Origin: Lachnospiraceae bacterium UBA5895
Lineage (GTDB): Bacteria; Bacillota; Clostridia; Lachnospirales; Lachnospiraceae
NCBI GenBank assembly: GCA_002431915.1
Contig: DJEP01000047.1
Span: 577 to 17,735, forward strand
Length of the DNA: 17,159 nt
Direction: 5' to 3'
This document shows positions 7,126-15,200 of this stretch, piece after piece (position 1 is the first letter of the stretch; each line of letters opens with the position of its first letter). The translations under genes were made by a program, and so were the position numbers. The notes beneath the pieces are model-generated. The model worked only from the letters and a program-made list of their open reading frames with translations. It was not told where the DNA came from and did no database searches.

Positions 7126-8178
7126 ATGCCGACGATCGAAGAAATACTCAGAGCCGCCAAGGAGGCGGGAGCAAGTGATGTGCATCTTACGGTAGGTATT
7201 CCGCCGAAGATGCGTGTAAACGGTAACCTGATTACCATGGATTACCCGAAGATGCTTCCTGCGGATACTCTGGAGGTATTAGTCAATATTATGACGGAAG
7301 TACAGAGAGAACGTTTCGAGGAACGGGGAGAATACGATATGTCCTTCTCCATTCCCAACTGCGGACGTTACCGTGTCAATGCCTATAAACAGAGAGGTTC
7401 TGTGGCACTGGCATTCCGTCTGGTGGGTACCGTGGTGCCCTCTCCGGAAGAACTGGGTGTACCGGAATCCGTAGTGGATCTCTATCAGAGAAAAAGAGGA
7501 CTGGTACTGGTCACCGGACCTACCGGAAGCGGTAAATCCACCACTCTGGCCGCTATTATTGACAAGATCAATAACAATAGAGATGCCCATGTCATCACCC
7601 TGGAAGACCCTATCGAATATCTGCACCAGCATAAGATGTCTATGGTCAACCAAAGAGAGATCGGCATTGACTCCAATAATTATGCCAATGCCCTAAGAGC
7701 AGCCCTTCGTGAAGACCCCGATGTTATTCTCGTAGGAGAGATGCGTGACTTCGAGACCATCAGCGTGGCAATCACGGCAGCGGAGACCGGACATCTGGTA
7801 TTGTCCACATTGCATACCATCGGCGCTGCAAGCACCGTAGACCGTGTCATCGATGTCTTCCCGCCTCATCAGCAGCAACAGATCAGAGTGCAGCTGTCCA
7901 ATACACTGGAAGCCGTAGTCTCCCAGCAGCTGATCCCTACCGCGGACGGCAAACACCGTGTGGCAGCGTTTGAGGTCATGCATGCCAACCATGCGGTTCG
8001 TAACCTGATCCGTGAGGGCAAATCCCATCAGCTGGCAAGCGTCATGCAGACGAACCGGAAGCTTGGAATGATCACCATGGATGAGGCAATCGTTCAGTTG
8101 TATTTTGAAGGTAAGATCGACAGAGAGCATGCAATCCAGTTCGCACAGGATCCGGACAGCATGGAGAATAAGATCTGA
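7126..8178 (+). CDS. pilT: PilT-type twitching motility/pilus retraction ATPase
   Basis: PilT is the hexameric cytoplasmic ATPase that powers type IV pilus retraction, used in twitching, surface attachment and DNA uptake. At 350 residues the length is normal. An N-terminal PAS-like domain (ASDVHLTVGIPPKMRVNG) leads to the ATPase core: Walker A GPTGSGKS (131-138), Asp box ITLEDPIE (157-164), Walker B DVILVGEMRD (199-208), and His box TGHLVLSTLHT (221-231). The motif AVRNLIREGK (290-299) corresponds to the AIRNLIRE motif that marks PilT and separates it from the assembly ATPases PilB and GspE. The ribosome site GAGGAG lies five bases before the ATG. No pilin, prepilin peptidase or PilB is in the window, so it must work with genes elsewhere. 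Confidence 0.93.
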   Translation: MPTIEEILRAAKEAGASDVHLTVGIPPKMRVNGNLITMDYPKMLPADTLEVLVNIMTEVQRERFEERGEYDMSFSIPNCGRYRVNAYKQRGSVALAFRLVGTVVPSPEELGVPESVVDLYQRKRGLVLVTGPTGSGKSTTLAAIIDKINNNRDAHVITLEDPIEYLHQHKMSMVNQREIGIDSNNYANALRAALREDPDVILVGEMRDFETISVAITAAETGHLVLSTLHTIGAASTVDRVIDVFPPHQQQQIRVQLSNTLEAVVSQQLIPTADGKHRVAAFEVMHANHAVRNLIREGKSHQLASVMQTNRKLGMITMDEAIVQLYFEGKIDREHAIQFAQDPDSMENKI

Positions 8179-8200
8179 TTAAGAGTTAATAAAAGCCACA

Positions 8201-8226
8201 GGCAGCTTACGGTATTGTGGGCTGCC
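8201..8226 (+). other. Hairpin after pilT, weak terminator candidate
   Basis: GGCAGC (8201-8206) pairs perfectly with GCTGCC (8221-8226) across a 14-base loop. The bases that follow are GGGGCATATTTG rather than a clean T-run, so intrinsic termination would be inefficient. CCACA (8196-8200) and TGTGG (8216-8220) could form a competing stem. This is the only plausible terminator for the pilT transcript. Confidence 0.3.
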
Positions 8227-8301
8227 GGGGCATATTTGTATCATTTTTAAATTCTTTTTTCTAAGTTATATCAAAGTATTATTCAGGTATTTTCAAGTAA
8301 C

Positions 8302-8332
8302 TGTCCTTCGGGACATTCCGCAGAGCTTCTGC
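8302..8332 (+). other. Two adjacent small hairpins in the pilT-comM gap
   Basis: TGTCC-TTCG-GGACA (8302-8315) is a five-base stem closed by a TTCG tetraloop, which is very stable in RNA. Five bases on, GCAGA-GCT-TCTGC (8320-8332) forms a second five-base stem followed by AATTGTTTTCC. They lie in an AT-rich 211-bp gap (8179-8389) and directly before the candidate comM -35 box. The second, with its loosely T-rich tail, could be a terminator. I recognise no riboswitch class. Confidence 0.3.
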
Positions 8333-8334
8333 AA

Positions 8335-8364
8335 TTGTTTTCCATTTTCGTCATTTTTTATTAT
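8335..8364 (+). promoter_or_regulatory. Candidate promoter for comM
   Basis: TTGTTT (8335-8340), an 18-base spacer and TATTAT (8359-8364) would start transcription near 8371, about 19 bases before the comM ATG. The surroundings are so AT-rich that chance matches are likely, so confidence is limited. A strong ribosome site AAAGGAGG follows at 8376-8383, very close to the predicted transcript start. Confidence 0.4.
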
Positions 8365-8389
8365 TTCAAAAAAATAAAGGAGGTAGTTT

Positions 8390-9934
8390 ATGTTTTCTAC
8401 AATTTATTCCGGTGCGGTCTGCGGACTGCAGGCGTATCTGATCCGCGTGGAGGTGGATCTGGCGGGAGGACTGCCCTCGTTTCAGATGGTGGGATTTCTG
8501 GGGAGCGAGGTGAGGGAATCCAGAGAGCGCGTGTGCGTCGCTATGAAAAATTCCGGTTTCCTGATTCCACCCAGCCATATTACCGTGAATCTGGCACCGG
8601 CAGACAGACGAAAGGATGGCACGGCGTTTGACCTGCCCATAGCTATCGGATTGTTACAGAACATGGAGCTTCTGAAGGAAGAGGCGGTGAAGGATATTCT
8701 GTTCCTGGGGGAGCTTGGGTTAAACGGTGAGATCAAAAGGGTAAAAGGTGTGCTGCCCATTGTACGGGAGGCGGTACGTCAGGGAATCCGCAGGGTCGTC
8801 GTTCCGAAAGAAAACGCCCTGGAAGCAGCGGTGATTCCGCAGGTGACGGTATGGGGCGCAGGAAATCTGACGGAATTGCTTACGGCGTTGCTGCATCCGG
8901 AGGAAGAACGTGAAGAAATCTGCAGACCGAGAATCCGGGCGGAGGATCTGCTGCAACAGGGAGGGCAGGATAAAAGAGGAGATTTCAGAGAGGTGGCGGG
9001 ACAGGAGAGTGCCAGGAGAGGTGCGCTGATTGCAGCAGCGGGTTTTCATAATCTGTTGATGATGGGACCGCCCGGTGTGGGCAAATCCATGATTGCCGGC
9101 AGGATTCCCGGAATCTTACCGCCCCTGACGCTGGAGGAAAGCTTAGAAGTGACCAGCATCTACAGCGTGGCGGGACTTCTGCCGCCGGAGCAGGCACTGA
9201 TTACGGCACGCCCTTTTTATGCGCCCCACCACAATGTCACGCTGGCAGCCCTGATCGGTGGAGGTATGGCAGCGCCCCGTCCCGGCATGGTGTCCCTGGC
9301 ACACCGTGGTGTCTTATTTTTAGATGAACTGCCACAGTTCCAGAAGGTGGTGCTCGACAGCATGCGTCAGCCCCTGGAAGAACGAAGGGTACAGATCGCA
9401 AGGAGTGCGGGGCTGATCACCTACCCTTCCGATTTCATGCTGGTGGCAGCAATGAACCCCTGTCCCTGCGGCTACTTCCCGGACCGAAACAAATGCCGCT
9501 GCACACAGCCACAGATTGAGAAATACCTGGGAAAAGTGTCGGGACCGCTGTTGGACCGCATTGATCTGTGCGTGGAGCTGCAGCCGGTGGATATTCTGCA
9601 TCTGCAGAAAAACGGAGCCAAAGAGAGCAGCGAAGAGATGCGGGAGAAAATAGGTGCTGCCCGGAAAATGCAGGAAAAAAGATACGCAGGCACCGGCTAC
9701 CGGTTCAACGGAGATGTCTCTTCCGCAGATGCGGAAAAATACTGCGTCCTCGGAACGGAAGAAAAAAAGGTGATGGAACAGCTGTATCATGCGCTTGCCC
9801 TGAGTGCCAGGGCGTATCACAGGATCTTAAAAACAGCGCGCACCATCGCTGATCTGGAGGGGCTGGAGGAGATTACGAAGGAACACCTGCTGGAGGCCGC
9901 CTGCTACAGACCTTCGGAGGAATACTGGAACTAA
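8390..9934 (+). CDS. comM: ComM/YifB family AAA+ ATPase (Mg-chelatase-like, branch migration helicase)
   Basis: ComM is a hexameric AAA+ helicase that drives branch migration of D-loops during transformation, helping incoming strands integrate. The 514 residues match the usual length (about 500). The N-terminal ChlI-like domain carries LPSFQMVGFLGSEVRESRER and VNLAPADRRKDGTAFDLPIA. The ATPase core has Walker A GPPGVGKS (226-233) and Walker B GVLFLDEL (307-314). Four cysteines, C358, C360, C369 and C371, sit in the family zinc-binding-like loop NPCPCGYFPDRNKCRC, followed by SGPLLDRIDL. The C-terminal helical lid with ARAYHRILKTARTIADLEG is typical. Older annotations call it magnesium chelatase, which is wrong for this family. 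The ATG has an ideal AAAGGAGG site. dprA follows 27 bp downstream, a common neighbour. Confidence 0.94.
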   Translation: MFSTIYSGAVCGLQAYLIRVEVDLAGGLPSFQMVGFLGSEVRESRERVCVAMKNSGFLIPPSHITVNLAPADRRKDGTAFDLPIAIGLLQNMELLKEEAVKDILFLGELGLNGEIKRVKGVLPIVREAVRQGIRRVVVPKENALEAAVIPQVTVWGAGNLTELLTALLHPEEEREEICRPRIRAEDLLQQGGQDKRGDFREVAGQESARRGALIAAAGFHNLLMMGPPGVGKSMIAGRIPGILPPLTLEESLEVTSIYSVAGLLPPEQALITARPFYAPHHNVTLAALIGGGMAAPRPGMVSLAHRGVLFLDELPQFQKVVLDSMRQPLEERRVQIARSAGLITYPSDFMLVAAMNPCPCGYFPDRNKCRCTQPQIEKYLGKVSGPLLDRIDLCVELQPVDILHLQKNGAKESSEEMREKIGAARKMQEKRYAGTGYRFNGDVSSADAEKYCVLGTEEKKVMEQLYHALALSARAYHRILKTARTIADLEGLEEITKEHLLEAACYRPSEEYWN

Positions 9935-9961
9935 GGGGTTAAGGAAAGGAAACAGGACAGT

Positions 9962-11125
9962 ATGAATATGACGGAAACAGAGAGAATGTATGCGTATTTC
10001 CTATGCAGTATCCCTATGATCGGCGGCATCCGGGCGGGAAAGCTGTTAGAGCGGTTCGGATCACCGGAGGGGATCTACGAAGCCGGCGCTGTCGGCTGGA
10101 AGGAATGTGTGAGCGAATCCATTGCGGAGTATATGGACCGGCAGAAAAAAGAGGATACCTGGAGGCGGGATTACGCACAGCTTGCAGAGAAACAGATCCA
10201 TCTGGTGTTTTCCCGGGAGGAGGGATTCCCCAAAAAGTTATTGAACATACCGGATCCGCCGTATGGAATTTTTTATAAAGGAAAGCTCCCGGAGGATACG
10301 ATCCCTTCGGTGGCAATCATCGGTGCCAGGGAGTGTTCGGAGTATGGCAGATATGTGGCGGAGGAACTGGGGAGGTATCTCGGCATCCGCAGGATCCAGG
10401 TCATCAGCGGCATGGCGAGAGGGATCGATGGCATCAGCCAGCAGGCAGCGCTGTTGGCGGGTGGCACCTCCTACGGTGTGCTGGGATGCGGCGTGGACAT
10501 CTGCTACCCCAGTCAGAACAGAAGACTGTATGAAGAGCTGAGCAGGGAGGGAGGACTGCTCTCCACCTATGCACCGGGAGTACGTGCCATGCCGGCATAT
10601 TTTCCACCCCGTAACCGTATCGTCAGCGGACTGTCGGATGCCCTGGTCGTCATCGAAGCCAGGCAGAAGAGCGGAACACTGATCACCGTGGATATGGCAT
10701 TGGAGCAGGGCAGAGATGTCTATGTGGTGCCGGGCAGGATCACGGACCGGCTCAGTGACGGCTGCAACCGGCTGTTAAACCAGGGTGCGGGAGTGGTGCT
10801 TTCTCCGGAACGGTTTCTGGAGGAATTTTTACAAAGCTGGGAAGAGCGACAGGAGCTTTTGGTGGAGAACAGCCTTTATAAGAAAAAGCGAAAGCGTAGG
10901 AAAAATAAAAATCCGCAATTGGAGGGGACGTTAAAAAAGGTGTATGCAAGACTGACTCCCGTGCCGAAGACTGCGGAGACAATTCTCGCAGAACTGTGGG
11001 AAAAGGGGGAATATCTCGACATCGCCGCACTGCACCGGATCCTGATGGAACTGGAACTTTCCGGGTATGTGAGACAAAGCAGCCCGGGGCATTTTGGCAC
11101 TTTAAGTGAATTGACAAGGCTTTGA
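9962..11125 (+). CDS. dprA: DprA, DNA-processing protein (RecA loader for natural transformation)
   Basis: DprA binds incoming single-stranded DNA in the cytoplasm and loads RecA onto it. Residues 1-100 hold a helical N-terminal region. The Rossmann-like core begins at SVAIIGARECSEYG (116-129) and includes ISGMARGIDGISQQAAL, VLGCGVDICYP, FPPRNRIVSGLSDALVVIEA and KSGTLITVDMALEQGRDVYVVPG. The C-terminus (about 325-375) is the small winged-helix domain seen in many DprA proteins. A very basic linker, KKKRKRRKNKN (about 307-317), joins the two and may touch DNA. ATG 9962 is used; ATG 9968 is also possible, since the ribosome site (AGGA at 9954-9957) suits either. topA, the frequent neighbour of dprA in Firmicutes, is absent; ispG follows. 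The end of the gene carries the ispG -35 box. Confidence 0.94.
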   Translation: MNMTETERMYAYFLCSIPMIGGIRAGKLLERFGSPEGIYEAGAVGWKECVSESIAEYMDRQKKEDTWRRDYAQLAEKQIHLVFSREEGFPKKLLNIPDPPYGIFYKGKLPEDTIPSVAIIGARECSEYGRYVAEELGRYLGIRRIQVISGMARGIDGISQQAALLAGGTSYGVLGCGVDICYPSQNRRLYEELSREGGLLSTYAPGVRAMPAYFPPRNRIVSGLSDALVVIEARQKSGTLITVDMALEQGRDVYVVPGRITDRLSDGCNRLLNQGAGVVLSPERFLEEFLQSWEERQELLVENSLYKKKRKRRKNKNPQLEGTLKKVYARLTPVPKTAETILAELWEKGEYLDIAALHRILMELELSGYVRQSSPGHFGTLSELTRL

Positions 11126-11140
11126 AAAAGGGGGTATAGT
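11111..11140 (+). promoter_or_regulatory. Sigma-A-type promoter for ispG-polC, overlapping the end of dprA
   Basis: A perfect -35 box TTGACA (11111-11116) lies within the last codons of dprA; after an 18-base spacer comes TATAGT (11135-11140). Transcription would begin near 11147, giving an untranslated leader of about 37 bases. ispG and polC thus do not depend on the competence genes upstream. Confidence 0.7.
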
Positions 11141-11183
11141 AATAGTTATATGATAAGAATGACGAGAAAGGTCAGGTGCCCTT

Positions 11184-12251
11184 ATGAACGATAAAGATAC
11201 TTACAGAATGCATACGAAAGTGATACAGATCGGCGACAGGAAGATTGGCGGCGGGAATCCAATCGCCATCCAATCCATGACCAATACGAAGACAGAGGAT
11301 GTGAAGGCTACGGTGGAGCAGATCTTACGTCTGGAGAAGGCAGGCTGTGAGATCATCCGCTGCACGGTGCCCACATTGGAGGCGGCAGCAGCCATCCGCG
11401 AGATCAAGAAGCAGATCCATATTCCCCTGGTGGCGGATATTCATTTTGACTATCGTATGGCGCTGGCAGCCATCGAGAACGGCGCGGACAAGATCCGCAT
11501 CAACCCCGGCAACATCGGAAGCATGGAGCGGGTGAAGGCTGTGGTGAATGCGGCGAAGGAGCGGAATATTCCCATCCGTGTCGGTGTCAACAGCGGCTCC
11601 CTGGAGAAGCCTTTGGTAGAGAAATACGGTGGTGTGACCGCAGAGGGTATTGTGGAGAGCGCACTGGATAAGGTGCATATGATCGAAGATTTAGGATACG
11701 ACAATCTGGTCATCAGTATTAAATCTTCCGATGTATTAATGTGCGTGAAGGCTCACGAACTGCTGGCAGGGAAGACGGTATACCCTCTGCATGTGGGCAT
11801 TACCGAGTCCGGAACGGTGAACAGCGGCAATATTAAATCTGCTATCGGTCTGTCCCTGATCTTAAGCCAGGGCATCGGTGACACGATCCGTGTATCCCTG
11901 ACCGGAGACCCGGTGGAGGAGATCAAGTCGGCGAAGCTGATCCTGCGTACCCTGGGACTGAGAAAGGGCGGCATCGAAGTCGTATCCTGCCCTACCTGTG
12001 GAAGAACCCAGATCGACCTGATCGGACTGGCCACCAGAGTGGAAAATCTGGTGGAGGATTATCCGCTGGATATCAAGGTAGCCGTAATGGGCTGCGTGGT
12101 GAACGGACCCGGAGAAGCAAAGGAAGCAGACCTGGGAGTAGCGGGCGGCATCGGAGAAGGACTGTTGATCAAACACGGAGAGATCGTGAAGAAGCTTCCG
12201 GAGGATCAGCTGCTCCCTGCCTTAAAAGAGGAATTGGATCATTGGAGTTAA
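11184..12251 (+). CDS. ispG: 4-hydroxy-3-methylbut-2-enyl diphosphate synthase (ferredoxin/flavodoxin)
   Basis: IspG (GcpE) is the 4Fe-4S enzyme that turns methylerythritol cyclodiphosphate into HMBPP, the penultimate step of the MEP isoprenoid pathway. The 355-residue protein has an N-terminal TIM-barrel beginning near PIAIQSMTNT (26-35) and VADIHFDYRMA. The C-terminal cluster domain has three cysteine ligands, C269 and C272 in SCPTCGRTQ and C304 in VMGCVVNGPGEAKEAD, with E311 as the usual fourth ligand. It is the short bacterial form, without the plant-type insert. The ATG has a weak site (AGGTG, about six bases upstream). polC begins 4 bp after the stop. In many clostridia dxr and rseP precede ispG-polC; here dprA takes that place. 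Confidence 0.96.
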   Translation: MNDKDTYRMHTKVIQIGDRKIGGGNPIAIQSMTNTKTEDVKATVEQILRLEKAGCEIIRCTVPTLEAAAAIREIKKQIHIPLVADIHFDYRMALAAIENGADKIRINPGNIGSMERVKAVVNAAKERNIPIRVGVNSGSLEKPLVEKYGGVTAEGIVESALDKVHMIEDLGYDNLVISIKSSDVLMCVKAHELLAGKTVYPLHVGITESGTVNSGNIKSAIGLSLILSQGIGDTIRVSLTGDPVEEIKSAKLILRTLGLRKGGIEVVSCPTCGRTQIDLIGLATRVENLVEDYPLDIKVAVMGCVVNGPGEAKEADLGVAGGIGEGLLIKHGEIVKKLPEDQLLPALKEELDHWS

Positions 12252-12255
12252 ATAG

Positions 12256-15200
12256 ATGAGCAAACCGTTTTTTGAAGTATTTCCGAATTTACAGTTGAAT
12301 ACGGACATTCATGACCTGATGGGGCAGACAGAAGTAGAGAGAGTCTCAGCGACAAAGCGCAGAGACTTTCTTCGGGTGTATTTAAAAAGTACCCGTCTGA
12401 TCCAGAAGGCAGATATCTGGATCGCGGAACAGGAGATCAAAAAGCAGCTGTTCCCGGATGCAAACCTGACGGTAAAAATATACGAAAAATTTGAACTTTC
12501 TTCCCAGTACAATCCGGAAAAACTGATGGATATCTATAAGGAAAGCGTGCTGGAGGAATTTCGAGAATACAGCCATATCCAGTACAATGCCCTGAAGACG
12601 GCGAAGATTGAATACCCTTCGGAAAACGAAATGTTAGTAACCATGGAGGATACGGTACTGAACCGCAGCATGGAAGGGGAGATCTTAGAGATCCTTCAGA
12701 AAATCCTGGTGGAACGCTGTGGATTTTCCGTGAAGATCCATGCTGCCTATGTGGAAAAAGAGACCGGAAGATTCAAAGAGGAAGAGGAAGCCAAGATCCG
12801 CCTGAAAGTAGATGCCATCTACAGCCGTACCAGAGGCAGGAAGGAAGAGGGTGCGGACAGCACGGCACCTGCACAGACCGTAGAGCAGGAAAATTTCCAA
12901 AGTCAGGAGGCGAAAAAGTCAGACAATCCCGAGAAGGCAAAAAGCGAACCGGCAGGCGGCGTGACCAAGAGCTTCCAGGGCGGCAGCCGTGGCGAATTCA
13001 AGCGCGGAGAGTTCAAAAAAGGCGAGTTTCGTAGGGGGGGCAGCTTTGAAAAGGGTGCCCTGAAGAGATCGGACAATCCCGATGTGATCTACGGCAAAGA
13101 TTTTGAAGATGAAGCCATGAAGATTGAAGAACTGATCGGCGAAATGGGTGAAGTGACCATCCGCGGAAAAGTACTGTCTGTGGATACCAGGGATATTAAG
13201 AATGAGAAGACTATCATTATCTTCAATATGTCTGATTTTACCGATACCATGACTATCAAGATGTTTGTCCGTACGGAACAGGTGAAGGAAGTGACCGGCG
13301 ATATCAAGCCCGGAGCTTTTTTGAAAGTAAAGGGTATGTGCATGATGGATAAGTTCGATCACGAACTTGCCATCGGCTCCGTTGCGGGCATTAAGAAGAT
13401 CCCTGATTTTACCAATACGAGAATGGACACTTCTGCCAGAAAACGTGTGGAGCTGCACTGCCATACCAAAATGAGTGATATGGATGGTGTCTCCGAGGCA
13501 AAAGACATCGTAAAACGTGCCTATAAATGGGGACATCGTGCCATTGCCATCACGGATCACGGCGTAGTACAGAGTTTCACTGATGCCAACCATGTCTGGG
13601 ACGATCTGTGGAAGGCGGAAAAGGGCAAACGTAAAGAAGCCGGAGATGAGAATCCGGATAAGCAGGACTTTTTTAAGATCATATACGGGGTGGAAGCCTA
13701 TCTGGTGGATGATCTGAAGGAGATCGTGACCAATGACAAGGGGCAGAGTTTGCATGAGGACTATGTAGTATTCGATATCGAGACCACGGGATTCTCCCCG
13801 GTGAACAACCGGATCATCGAGATCGGTGCGGTGAAGGTGTCGGGCGGCGAGATCGTGGATCGTTTCTCCACCTTTGTCAATCCGGATGTGCCCATTCCTT
13901 TTGAAATCGAGAAGCTGACCAGTATCCGGGATGAGGATGTCATGGATTCTCCCCAGATTGATGTGATCCTGCCGCAGTTTTTACAGTTCTGTGAAGGGTG
14001 TATCATGGTTGCACATAACGCCAGCTTCGATATGAGCTTCATCATGGAGAACTGCAGAAGACTGGGATATCCGCAGGAGTTTACTTATGTGGATACCGTT
14101 GGTATTTCTAGAGTTTTGTTAAAAAATCAGTCGAAGCATACCCTGGATGCGGTGGCGAAGACTTTGGGGATTTCTCTGGAGAATCACCACAGAGCTGTGG
14201 ATGATGCGGAGTGTACGGCGCATATTTTCGTGAAATTTATCAAAATGCTGGAAGAGCAGGACATTCATAATCTGACGGAAGTCAATGCCCTGGGAGCCTC
14301 CAGCGTGGACGCTGTGAAGAAGATGCCCTCTTACCATGCCATTATTTTAGCAAAAAATGACCTGGGACGTATCAATCTCTACCGGCTGGTGTCCCAGTCC
14401 CATCTAACCTATTTTAACAAGCATCCCAGGATTCCCAAGAGCCTGGTGATGAAGTACAGAGAAGGACTGATCTTAGGAAGCGCCTGCGAAGCGGGAGAAC
14501 TGTACCGGGCGCTGCTGGACGGGCAGTCGGATGCACAGATCGCAAGACTGGTGAAATTCTATGATTACTTAGAGATCCAACCCTGCGGTAACAATAAGTT
14601 CATGATCGCTTCGGAGCGTGTGCGGAACGTGAATTCCATCGAAGATATCCAGAACATCAACCGTAAGATCGTGGAGCTGGGAGAGCAGTTCCACAAGCCG
14701 ATAGTAGCTACCTGCGATGTGCATTTCCTGGATCCCGAGGGTGAGATCTACCGCCGCATCATCATGGCGGGACGGGGATTCGACGATGCGGACGATCAGG
14801 CACCGCTGTATTTACATACCACGGAGGAGATGCTGGAAGAGTTCTCCTACCTGGGCAGTGACAAGGCGGAAGAGATCGTCATTACCAATACGAATATGAT
14901 CGCGGATATGATCGAGACCATTGCCCCGGTGCGCCCGGACAAATGTCCCCCGGTGATTCCGGACAGTGATAAGACTCTGACGGAGATCTGTTATAACAGA
15001 GCCCATGAGATCTACGGTCCGGATCTGCCCCGGATCGTAGAGGCGAGACTGGAGAAGGAACTGAATTCCATTATTAAAAACGGATTTGCCGTAATGTATA
15101 TCATTGCGCAGAAGCTGGTATGGAAGTCGGTGGAGGACGGTTATCTGGTAGGTTCCCGTGGATCCGTAGGAAGCTCCTTCGTGGCGACCATGGCGGGAAT

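Noticed and set aside
8390..9934. Magnesium chelatase subunit ChlI
   Set aside because: The NPCPCGYFPD cysteine loop and overall length are those of ComM/YifB, and no chlorophyll or cobalamin chelatase partner is nearby.
12919..13755. Antisense open frame of 278 codons inside polC
   Set aside because: The + strand encodes unmistakable PolC domains here. The antisense product is histidine- and isoleucine-rich in the manner of reverse-read coding DNA.
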